A DNA stretch of 64,000 bases from Stomoxys calcitrans (lineage: Eukaryota; Arthropoda; Insecta; Diptera; Muscidae). The notes under the pieces are model-generated. The model had not been told where the DNA came from and did not search any database. It worked only from the letters and a program-made list of their open reading frames with translations. The position numbers and the translations under genes were made by a program. How positions within the stretch are numbered: position 1 is the first letter of the stretch; every line of letters begins with the position of its first letter. Below, piece by piece: positions 55,040-64,000 of this stretch. The stretch is from NCBI RefSeq assembly GCF_963082655.1, contig NC_081553.1, positions 63,416,311 to 63,480,310 on the forward strand, written 5' to 3'.

Positions 55040-56195
55040 GTTCCTATTTTTATTAGAGCCTGGTTCCAGCAGAACGTCAACAACCTTATAATGTTATTGT
55101 GAAAGTACTTTAACCGATATAATCAACAAATCATTCACCTCTGTGCAGTATTGGTTTAACTATCTTTAACCTCCGGTCTAAAAAATTGGGAATCTAAATT
55201 TCATTGATTGACTGACTAATCATTGCCCAGCCCAAACGGCTAAAGCGAGAATCATGAAATTTAGCACAAATTTTGGTCTTGGGTTATAGGAACGGGGTAA
55301 GCCTGGATTTGATGATATTCGTACGTTATGGTACTAAAACGGTACATATTTGCCCAGAGCGAACAGAAAGGGCTAGAACTATGTTCTTGGTCTCAAATTA
55401 AAGAGCCTCTCGAAAGAATAAGGTTTGGTCAAATTTTGGAACATCTTACCGGAAGTGGGAGAAATAGTACGTTTAGTAGCTAATTATGTGATTGTGAAAG
55501 TACTTTAACCAATATAGTCAACAATCCTTCACCTCTGCAGTATTGCTTTAACTATCTTTAACTTCCGGTCTGAAAAAATGGGAATCCGAATTTCATTGAT
55601 TGACTGACTGACTGACTAATCATTGCCCAGCCCAAACGGCTAAAGCGAGAATCATGAAATTTAGCACAAATGTTGGTCTTGGGTCATAGGCACGGAATAA
55701 GGCTGGATTTTATGATATTCGTACGTTTTGGTACGAAACGGTACATATTTGCCCAGCGCGAACGGAAAGGGCTAAAATTATGTTATTGGCCTCAAATGGA
55801 AGAGCCTCTCAAAAAAATAAAGCTAAAGCTAGAATCATGAAATTTAGCACGAATGTTGGTCTTGGGTCATAGGCATGGGATAAGGCTGGTTTTGGTGATA
55901 TTTGTACGTTTTGGTACCAAACGGTACATATTTGCCCAGCGTGAACGGAAAGGGCTAGAACTATGCGAGAATCATAAAATTTAGCACGAATGTTGGTCTT
56001 GGGTCATAGGTACGAGGTAAGCCTGAATTTGATGATATTCGTACGTTTTGGTACTATAAAAAGTACCAAACGGTACATATTTGCCCAGCGCGAACGGAAA
56101 GGGCTAGAACTATGTTCTTGGGCTCAAATCAAAGAGCCTCTCGAAAAAACAAGGTTTGGTAAAATTTTGGAACATCTTACCAGAAGTGAAAGAAA
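55040..56195 (+). repeat. Tandem array with shortening period
   Basis: Units contain 'agaatcatgaaatttagcac', 'ttggtcttgggt', 'gatattcgtacgtt' and 'ggtacatatttgcccag'. Unit starts on 'gcgagaatcat' fall near 55246, 55645, 55828 and 55967, so successive periods are about 399, 183 and 139 bp as the 3' part of the unit is dropped. The last unit is again longer and runs to 56195, where a DD41D derivative inserted. The family is unidentified. Confidence 0.75.
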
Positions 56196-56197
56196 TA

Positions 56198-56440
56198 AAG
56201 GGTGATTTTTTTGAGGTTAGGATTTTCATGCATTAGTATTTGACAGATCACGTGGGATTTCAGACATGGTGTCAAAGAGAAAGATGCTCAGTATGCTTTG
56301 ACATTTCATCATGAATAGACTTACTAACGAGCAACGCTTGCAAATCATTGAATTTTATTACCAAAATCAGTGTTCGGTTCGAAATGTGTTCAAATTTTGA
56401 CAAATTTTGTTCAGCGATGAACAACCTCAAAAAAATCACC

Positions 56441-56443
<3 letters not shown>
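56198..56443 (+). mobile_element. DD41D mariner deletion derivative (246 bp)
   Basis: The left end 'aagggtgatttttttgagg' through the first 26 or so transposase codons ('MNRLTNEQRLQIIEFYYQNQ') matches the 60355 element base for base as far as I can read. After 'gaaatgtgttca' it jumps to 'attttgttcagcgatgaac', a trace of the 'FSDE' motif, and then to a short right terminus 'aaaaaaatcaccatt'. It is flanked by TA (56196-56197 and 56444-56445). It is non-autonomous. Confidence 0.85.

Positions 56444-56499
<56 letters not shown>
56444..56499. repeat. (TA)n microsatellite, about 28 copies
   Basis: Uninterrupted TA dinucleotides begin at the right-hand TA target site of the DD41D derivative and end at 'tagtagggaag'. 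An open frame reading IYIYIY on the minus strand is an artefact of this run. Confidence 0.95.
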
Positions 56500-56502
<3 letters not shown>

Positions 56503-56504
56503 GG

Positions 56505-56869
56505 GAAGAAGAAATAGGCTTTATAATTTCTTGATATCGAAAGGGGGCGTGTGTAGGTTGGTCTGGAAGGGGGCGGACCCTCCCCGATATCCCAAAAACA
56601 CCTCCAAAACCAAAAGTGGGCCGATAAGCACAATATGGGTATCAAATGAAAGTTATTAGAGACTAAAAAACGAATATCGTATTAAAATTTTGGGTCCAAG
56701 TACCAAGAGAGCCGCTCCAATCCCAAAATCTAATCTAAACAAATATATTCGACGTTCGTGTCAATATGGGACTCAAGTAACAGGTATTTGGCAGTAGATT
56801 ACAAATATGGCATATACAATAAAATTAGGTCCAAGTAAGGGGAGCTCGTCCCACCCCCAAATACCCTTT
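56505..56869 (+). repeat. F3 head and units
   Basis: 'gggggcggaccctccccg' at about 56571 and units with 'cacaatatgggtatcaaatg' (56630) and 'tcaatatgggactcaag' (56760). The array ends next to the jockey-like LINE at about 56870. Confidence 0.65.
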
Positions 56870-59640
56870 TTTCGTCTTGGGAGAGGCACATACCGGATTG
56901 CCTCCTCCGCACGCTTGAGTTGTAACCGGTGCATGGAGTGAGTACATTCCCGTTCTTACTCTGGCCTCACTTCACTACGGGAGTATAGTAATACTGGAAA
57001 TGTCGCAAGGTGCTGTGCGAACATAGCCATCACAAGCATCGTCGTCGTCGGACTAAGTGACCCCCCCGCCGACTTCTCCCATACGGTAATACACGCAACG
57101 GGAAATGCATCATTTTTGCAACTAAACTGCAACGGTTTCCGATTTCATGAGTCGCAAATATATATTGGTCGCAGCGATCCAGGAAACAAAGCTGATCAAC
57201 ACCTGCAGCTTGCAAAGTTGTCACGGATACAATGTGCTACGTAAGGATTGCTCAAGGAATGTAGTTGGGGGATTGACCTTCGTGATACACCGTTCCGTGC
57301 AATATAGACCCATCTCGCCTGCGCCTGGCGCTAGTGACCCCTACATGGAGTGCATGGGGATAGCAGTCATGTCCGGTACTGCCAAAATGGAGCTATACAA
57401 CGTGCATATACCGCCGGTTAGTAGCTGTGTCCCGATTAATGACCAAGCTTACAACCCCGACATAAGTGGGTTACTATCTGGCCATAATCGTCTGGTTCTA
57501 GGGGACTTTAATGCGCATCACACTTCATGGCATTCTCCCCTAGGTAACGACCAGCGTAGCATAGATTTGGCAGAGCAGATTAAAACCTCCACGTTTTGCA
57601 CGGTACATGAGGATGCCCCCACTAGGATTACGAGGAGGTGCAGCAGCTCGCCAGACAATAACAATGCATTCCCTGATCTCCTGAGTGACGTGTCCTGGCA
57701 AGCCGTCATCTCTTTGTGGTCAGACCACCTCCCCATAATTCCCACCATTGACCGACCACCCGACTTCATAACCTCTGAGCGCCAGACGTGTATCAATCAG
57801 AATAAGCCCGATTGGGCTGGCTTCAGAGAGTATACCAATCACCGCTTCAGTGAACTACCAACCCCCTCGGATGTGCTAGTGGCAGAGAGGAAATTCCGAG
57901 ACATCATAAATGCAGCAGCCGCTCGCTACTGAAGCCTGGAAAGGACCCGAGTTTGGGGGAGTCATACAGACCGATGTCCCTTCTCTTACCAGTAGTAAAG
58001 ACGTTTGAGGCATTACTCCCCCCCGAGCCTCGTAGGAGAATTTCCATTCGCCGAGCATCAACATGGATTTCGAAAACTGCATAGCACAACAAGCCACCAC
58101 CGCACACATTTGCCGTGTCTTCAATCAACCCAGGCCATGTGATAGGACGGTCCTCGTGGCACAGGATCTATCGAAGGCATTCGACATGGTCAGCCATGCC
58201 AAACTATTTGAGGACATCACCAACACGTCCCTCCAGCCATGCCTGAAATGCTGGGTCATTTGTGGAATTTAGGGATAAGAAGTCGAAGCACCGTAGAGTG
58301 AAACAGAGAGTTCCCCAAGGTGGGGTGATATCTCCGGCATTGTTTAACCTCTACCTATTCTCCATTCCACCCCCTCCAGACGGCATAGAGATCGTATTCT
58401 ATGCGGACGATTGTACGATCATGGCATCAGGTCCGCCTCCCATTGTTAACATCTGCGATAGGTTGAACGTCTACCTCAACGAACTTGCCTCATATTTCGC
58501 TGCAAGAAATCTAAAGATATCTGCCACCAAATCTTCAGCCACATACTACAACAGTTCACTACAAATACGCCTGAGGTAAATACTGAGCTGACTGTGATGG
58601 TCGATGGAGAAATGATTCCGACCATCAAGTGTTCCAAAAAGCTTGGCGTCACATTTGACAGCTCATACACATTTTCCCACAGCAATTTGCGATAAAGTCA
58701 AAAGTAGAAACAGGGTCCTCAAGTCACTTGCTGGCAGCACTTGGGGTGCAGACAATGAAACTTTTGTTGACTACGTACAACAGCAATTGGCCGGTCTGTG
58801 GTAAGTTATGCAGCGCCAGTGTGGTCTCCTCAACTTTGTGACACGCAGTGGAATAATATTCAGATCTGTCAGAATGCCGCCCTCCGAACAGCGACGGGCT
58901 GTCTCCTCAGTTCTCATGTGGACCACCTCGATCAGGAGACAAAGCGCCAGTGTGGTCCTGTCAACTTTGTGACACGCAGTGGTATAATATTCAGATCTGT
59001 CAGAATGCCGCCCTCCGAACAACGACGGGCTGTCTCCTCAGTTCTCATCAGGAGACAAAGATCCTACCTCGGCGAAGACATAACTACATGCTGTCTAAGC
59101 AATACCTTTTGGGCTGTAATCGCAGAGACCATTCAAATTATCATCTTTTGGATAGATATCCCACGCCCAGAAGCCTTTAGGTAGATCTACATGATCTAGA
59201 GCGTGAGGTTCAGCGCTACAAGGGAGAACCTCTAGATCCAGCGGCATATCAAGCAGGTCTAGACAACATTCATGCAGACACGGTAGCAGATGAGGTAAAT
59301 GGCTACCGAGTGAATGTCGTCCTTGGAGAACGACCGCCTCCCATTGCACCCGAAGAAATTGACCTCCCCCGGTAAACCAGAGTAGTTCTGGCTCAATTAC
59401 GTTCCGGCAGATGCAGCCGCGTCAACTCCTACAGAGCAAGGACGGATGCCGACGTGCAAGAAGTATGTCCCGATTGTAACCAGGGACCACACGACGCAAG
59501 TCACCTGTTTAACTGCCCAGCCAGACCCACTCGTCTCAGACCCAGATCCCTGTGGCCGCACCCCATCTTAGTCGCAGAGTTCCTGGATCTTGACACTCGA
59601 ACAGAATCAAGCAGACGATAGATATAGCACAACAAACTGC
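56870..59640 (+). pseudogene. Jockey-like non-LTR retrotransposon
   Basis: 57147-57932 encodes an AP-endonuclease domain: 'IQETKL' (Glu13), 'LVLGDFNAHHTSWHS' (Asp120, Asn122, His124), 'SSPD' and 'SDHLPII' (Asp193, His194). The true ORF2 start lies upstream in another frame ('LQLNCNGF' near 57115). After a stop and a deletion of the linker, RT follows in broken frames: 'ESYRPMSLL' (57958), 'LVAQDLSKAFDMVSHAK' (58063-58272), 'RVPQGGVISPALFNLYL' and 'VFYADDCTIMASG' (58262-58579, YADD at residues 47-50). 58798-59184 begins 'VSYAAPVWSPQLCDTQWNN' and carries a 131-bp tandem duplication. The end 'VCPDCNQGPHDASHLFNCPA' (Cys/His knuckle) stops at 59619-59621, followed by an A/CAA-rich tail. All domains are recognisable, but several frameshifts kill it. 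Confidence 0.92.
58813..59074. repeat. 131-bp tandem duplication in the jockey-like LINE
   Basis: 'gcgccagtgtggtc' begins at 58813 and 58944. The two copies share 'ctcaactttgtgacacgcag' and 'agaatgccgccctccgaaca'; the join lies in 'aggagacaaag'. 131 is not a multiple of 3, so the duplication itself shifts the frame. Confidence 0.85.
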
Positions 59641-60352
59641 TACAACAACAACTAAAACCCCCAAAAAACGGAGAGAATTTGTTTTTGGATTTAGTTAAAT
59701 CTAGATCCATAAAAATGTCAATGCAAACGCGCTATTATCCCAACTGTCTAGACCCTTTCCAGTCATTCTTTGTCTTCTAAATCATTTGCAAAATATTTAT
59801 AACAAAGTAGTTATCAATAATAAATCACCATTAGAATATAATAGAACAATAATTATTTTTTACAAATCTAATACTCCACGTACACTTTCCGTCATAAAAT
59901 ATTTCCACGTTCCTTCTTATCTCTAGTTGCTCACAACAAAATTGCACACGATTCCATATTTAATTGTTAAATTCTATAAATAGTCTAGAATAAAAAATCA
60001 AAATGTTTAAAAACCAATGGACAACATGGTGGCTCTTTACAATCGCAGCCAATGACGGCCATATTGTCTTAGATTTCATGCTTCGTAGGTGGATTAAAAC
60101 ATATGACCGAAAATGTTTAAATGGTTCTACCAGTCAGCCATTAACGTAGGCCAGATAATGTCAATGTTCAACTGATTTTGAAATGAAACAACGGCTACTG
60201 TTGATAACATCGGTTGAGATTTCTTATCAAAGTGTTGCAAGGCAGGGGCCTTGGGAAACAAATATTTTTTCCAACAATGATCTTATAAGCAAATAAAATT
60301 TGTGACACCAGTAACCCAGAAGGCGGCGGGACAAAATTCTATTCCTTTGATG
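59641..60352. other. No gene seen
   Basis: Unique AT-rich sequence between the jockey-like 3' end and the DD41D foldback element. No frame above 70 codons with recognisable content. Confidence 0.45.
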
Positions 60353-60354
60353 TA

Positions 60355-60951
60355 AAGGGTGATTTTTTTGAGGTTAGGATTTTCATGCATTAGTATTTGA
60401 CAGATCACGTGGGATTTCAGACATGGTGTCAAAGAGAAAGATGCTCAGTATGCTTTGACATTTCATCATGAATAGACTTACTAACGAGCAACGCTTGCAA
60501 ATCATTGAATTTTATTACCAAAATCAGTGTTCGGTTCGAAATGTGTTCATTCACCGTAACGTTGCGTCCAACAGCATCTTTGAAAAAATACGGTCCAATG
60601 ATTCCACCAGCGTACAAACCACACCAAACAGTGCATTTTTCGGGATGCATGGGCAGTTCTTGAACGGCTTCTGGTTGCTCTTCACTCCAAATGCGGCAAT
60701 TTTGCTTATTTACGTAGCCATTCAACCAGAAATGAGCCTCATCGCTGAACGGTGAATGAACACATTTCGAACCGAACACTGATTTTGGTAATAAAATTCA
60801 ATGATTTGCAAGCGTTGCTCGTTAGTAAGTCTATTCATGATGAAATGTCAAAGCATACTGAGCATCTTTCTCTTTGACACCATGTCTGAAATCCCACGTG
60901 ATCTGTCAAATACTAATGCATGAAAATCCTAACCTCAAAAAAATCACCCTT
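60355..60951 (-). mobile_element. DD41D mariner foldback element (597 bp, 203-bp arms)
   Basis: The arms 60355-60557 and 60749-60951 are inverted copies that I read as identical over 203 bp, flanked by TA (60353-60354 and 60952-60953). Each arm holds the terminal repeat and the first transposase codons ('MNRLTNEQRLQIIEFYYQNQ', then CSVRNVF), so both ends are the 5' end of the parent. The 191-bp centre, minus strand, encodes 'FSDEAHFWLNGYVNKQNCRI' (first catalytic Asp), 'MHPEKCTVWCGLYAGGIIGP' and 'YFFKDAVGRNVTVNE'. The second and third catalytic Asp and the native 3' end are absent. It cannot encode active transposase but has both termini, so it could be moved in trans. Confidence 0.93.
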
Positions 60952-60954
60952 TAG

Positions 60955-61689
60955 TATCAAGGAAAAAGGCAACAAAAAAGTATTACACCCCCTTAAAAAA
61001 TGGTGAAAAAAACTAAGAAAACAAAATTCCTCCACAGGGTTTATTTTGATAATTTTCCTTGCCGAAATAATCCTCAAAACATGTATGGGAAATGTTTTCA
61101 TAATTTTTCTGCTAAAGAATGGCCTTAATTTTCTTCTTAAAATGCCATATTCTTGAAATCTTTAATTCGTTGCGGCAATTAAAGAAATATGCTTAGTTTC
61201 CTCTAAATACTAAAGGCTTCAGGGATGCCATTCCCATTATCTGGCAAAGCTCTTTTCAATGCATCTACGTCACAGTCTTTTGTAACGAGTCTTTTTACGC
61301 TTTAATTTGTCCCATTTGAGGCTGGCGCGCACAATACATGCTAAATAGGCATTAAACTATGAAAATTATTATTGCGGCCTTATTATGATATTCGTAGACC
61401 TTTCTCTCACCAGCAGTCATATGGCCAACAGAAACGAGTCTCGTTTTGCTTGGCCATATCATAGCTATTTGCAGTAATTACTGACGATTATTTGTGTATT
61501 TCATAAATAGGAAATGCCCCTGCATGTGTACCGGAAATAAAAACACACACTCACACAGAGATACAGCGGAAATCGGATGTAATCATGTGTGCGCTCATCA
61601 AATCCCAGTGACAAGCATGGCTTGCATGTTGTGATTGCCTATGCCAATGTTCTGAAATGTAATGGAAAAAATTTACTGAGATGGTCAAC
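60955..61689. other. No gene seen
   Basis: Unique AT-rich sequence. No homology recognised. Confidence 0.45.
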
Positions 61690-61954
61690 CTTTAACAACA
61701 TGCTGTAGAAATGATATTTTGAAGAAATTTTCCGAAGAAAAAAATGTTGAGAAAATTTCCCAAGAAAAGATATTTTTAAAAAATTTCCCAACAAAAAATT
61801 TTACAAAATTTCCCAAGAAAAATTTTACAAAATTTCCCAAGAAAAATTTTACAAAATTTCCCAACAAAATAATTTTTTAAAAAATTTCCCAAATGAAATG
61901 GAATTTTAACTAAATATTCCGAAAAATACAAATGTTGACCAAATATCTCACAAC
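61690..61954 (+). repeat. F1-like units, including a 24-bp derivative
   Basis: Degenerate units include three consecutive copies at about 61795-61865 of a 24-bp form, 'acaaaatttcccaagaaaaa' plus tttt. This is the F1 unit with a 5-bp loss. Neighbouring units are irregular. Confidence 0.7.
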
Positions 61955-63082
61955 AAGTAAAAAGGCGTTAAATTCGGCCGGGCCGAACTTTGGATACCCA
62001 CCACCTCGGGTATATATGTAAACCATCTTTCGTCAAAATCCGGTGAAAAATACATACCTTATGCCCCATAGCAGCTATATCGAAATATGTTCTGATTTGG
62101 ACCAAATACTTGTTTACCAAATATATTGTTCAAATGTGTATAACAAAATATTGGTCTTTTTGGCAGGTATATTTAAAAAAAAACCAATCTGAACCATATA
62201 CGACACGGATGACGAAAAGCCTGACATAAGTCACTGTGTCAAATTTCATTGAAATCGGATTATAAATGCGCCTTTTATGGGGTCAAGACTTTAAATCGAG
62301 ATATCGGTCTATATGGCAGCTATATACAAATCTGGACCGATTTGGGCCAAGTTGCAAAAAAATGTCGAAGAGCCTAACACAACTCACTGTCCCAAACTTC
62401 GGCGACATCGGACAATAAATGCGCCTTTTATGGGTCCACAACCTTAAATTGAGAGATCGGTCAATATGACAGCTATATTCAAATCTGGACCGATCTGAGC
62501 CAAATTGAAGAAGAATGTCGAAGGGCCCAACACTACTCACTGTCCCAAATTTCGGCGCCATCGGACAATAAATGTGCCTTTTATAGGTCCAAAACCTTAA
62601 ATCGAGAGATCGGTCTATATGGCAGCTATATCCAAATCTGGACCGATCTGAGCCAAATTGTAGAAGAATATCGAAGGGCCTAACACAACTCCCTGTCCCA
62701 AATTTCGGCGACGTCGGACAACAAATGCGCCTGTTATGGCCCCAAAACCTTAGACCGAGCAATCGGTCTATATGGCAGCTATATCCAAATCTGTACCGAT
62801 CTGAGCCAAATTGAAGAAGAATGTCGAAGGACCTAACACAACTCACTGTCCCAAATTTCAGCAAAATCGGATAATAAATGTGGCTTTTTTGGGTGTAAGA
62901 CCCTAAATCGGCGGATCGGTCTATATGGCAGCTATATCCAATTCTGGACCGATCTAGACCAAATTGAAAAAAGATGTCAAAGGGCCTAACACAACTCACT
63001 GTCCCAAATTTTAGCAAAATCGGATAATAAATGTGGCTTTTATGGCCCTAAGGCCCTAAATCGGCGGATCGGTCTATGTTGA
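61955..63082 (+). repeat. F2 element with exact 153-bp units
   Basis: The left end is 'aacaagtaaaaaggcg' with 'ttcggccgggccgaa' near 61975-61989 and 'tacccaccacctcgg'. Six unit anchors at 62311, 62464, 62617, 62770, 62923 and 63076 are exactly 153 bp apart. Each unit has 'cggtctatatggcagctata', 'ctggaccgatct' and 'actgtcccaaatttcggc'. On the minus strand the period equals 51 codons, and a 244-codon frame (63017-62283) stays open across five units. The copy ends at 63082 inside a unit where F1-like sequence begins. No right terminus is present. Confidence 0.82.
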
Positions 63083-64000
63083 CACAATTTAACGAAATTT
63101 CGTAAAGTAAAGAAATTATGACAAAATGTTCCAAAGTAAAAAAATTATGACAAAAATTTCCAAAGAAAAGGAAATTTCAATAAAATTTCCCTATGAAGAA
63201 ATTTCAATAAAATTCCCCTATGAAGAAATTTCAACAAAATTTCCCTAGGAAAAAATGTTGACAAAATATCCTTGGAAAAAATGTAGCATAATTTTCCACA
63301 AAAATATACAAAAGAAATTTGGAAAAAATTTCCGAAAGAACAGAAATTTTGACAAAATTAAACGCGAAATGTTGACAAAATTTAACAAAATTTTCCAAAA
63401 AAAGGAAATTTTGATAAAATTTTCCAAAGAAAGGAAATTTTGACAAAATTTCCCAAAGAAAGGAAATTTTGACAAAATTTTCCAAAGAAAAGAAATTTTG
63501 ACAAAATTTTCCAGAGAAAAGAAATTTCAATAAATTTTTTTCTGCGAAGAAATTTGAACAAAATTGCAGTTAGAAGTTTTGGACAAAAGTTCCCCAGTAT
63601 GAAATTTTGACAAAATTCAAAGTTTCCCGAAAACAAGGAAATTTTGAAATTTCCCAATTGAAATTAAACTTTGACAAAATTTTCCAAAGAAATAAAAATG
63701 TGGACAAAACTACCCGAAAAGACAAAATTTCCTTAAGAAAAGATATTCGGGATAAAACATCCAGAAAAATATATTTTGACAAAATTTCATAAAGAAAGGA
63801 AATTCAAACAACATTTCCCATAGAATAGAAATGTTGACAAAATTTCCCAAAGAATACAAATGTTTGACGAAATTTCCCGAAAAAGACAAATTTCAACAAA
63901 ATTTTCCTAGGAAGGAAATTTCAACAAAATTTCCCTAGGAAAAAATTAAAAAAAAATTCTCTTAGGAAAAAATGTTGACAAAGTTTCCCTATGAAGAAAT
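63083..64000 (+). repeat. Diverged F1-like array, runs off the window
   Basis: Roughly 30 irregular units of 24-31 bp ('gaaattttgacaaaatttcc' and 'caaagaaagg' variants, 'gaaatttcaataaaattccc', 'ccctatgaagaaatttcaac'). A better-ordered core lies at 63400-63530. Open frames on either strand are compositional. The array continues past the window edge. Confidence 0.8.

Noticed and set aside
56436..56645. Low-complexity IYIYIY protein
   Set aside because: It is the antisense of a (TA)n microsatellite fused to F3 sequence.
1..64000. LTR retrotransposon or endogenous virus remnants
   Set aside because: I found no gag, protease, integrase or envelope motifs and no paired long direct repeats. All RT sequences seen are of the non-LTR type.

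Overview
This window looks like a repeat-dense intergenic or intronic stretch of a higher-fly genome. The best guess is a calyptrate, probably a muscid such as a Stomoxys, Musca or Haematobia relative. The guess rests on AT-rich sequence, a dense mix of non-LTR retrotransposons, a tRNA-derived SINE, DD41D mariner-like DNA elements and long 29-bp AT-rich minisatellites. It comes from general knowledge of fly repeats, not from a database search. I see no intact host gene, rRNA, functional tRNA or prokaryotic feature. Every protein-coding signal I recognise is a broken transposable-element gene, except one unexplained 211-codon open frame at 34551-35186.

I use short labels for the repeat families. 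F1 is a 29-bp minisatellite: AAATTTTGACAAAATTT followed by CCTATAGAAATG. F2 is a dispersed element headed by the palindrome TTCGGCCGGGCCGAA, with CCTCCACCAT near its left end and ATGGTGGAGGGTATAAAA at its right end; it carries internal units around 'atggcagctatatc'. F3 is made of diverged units of about 128 bp built on 'caatatgggactcaaatg', often preceded by a head block with GGGCGGACCCTCCCC. F4 is made of 117-139 bp units containing 'cgaattaaggcccatttcc'. F5 is a conserved block around 'ttggttatttgaaggcgcc'.

Layout. 1-1660: F2 tail, F3 units and a SINE remnant. 2590-3835: an RNase H-bearing LINE remnant on the minus strand. 3836-6440: F3 with a SINE. 6440-7700: F1 array A. 9280-11850: rearranged F2 copies, F5 and another LINE remnant. 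13165-14700: an endonuclease/RT LINE on the minus strand with an internal tandem duplication. 21410-22404: a dimer of pogo-like MITEs. 22430-24112: an RNase H LINE on the plus strand, cut off by an F2 copy that runs to 25068. 26985-30125: nested F2, SINE, opposed F4 arrays and an RNase H scrap. 30131-34536: two internally inverted DD41D transposase remnants with a LINE C-terminus and an F5 copy between them. 35480-37377: F1 array B, opposite in orientation to array A. 37400-43800: SINEs, F3, two mariner-type MITEs and one full-length F2. 43940-46295: a second endonuclease/RT LINE and F5. 46340-53870: F2, F3, SINE and RNase H LINE pieces. 54838-56499: a mini F2, a tandem array, a small DD41D derivative and a (TA)n run. 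56870-59640: a jockey-like LINE. 60355-60951: a foldback DD41D element. 61955-64000: F2 with exact 153-bp units, then F1-like sequence.

How the parts relate: nothing here forms an operon or pathway. The informative biology is mobile-DNA history: nesting order, a probable target-site duplication, a microhomology-bounded duplication, foldback derivatives of one transposase family, and minisatellite amplification with higher-order structure. The best candidates for something undescribed are the 19-monomer (551 bp) periodicity in F1 array B, the inversion-bearing DD41D copies and 203-bp-arm foldback element, and the indel-free 153-bp repeat with a 244-codon antisense open frame.
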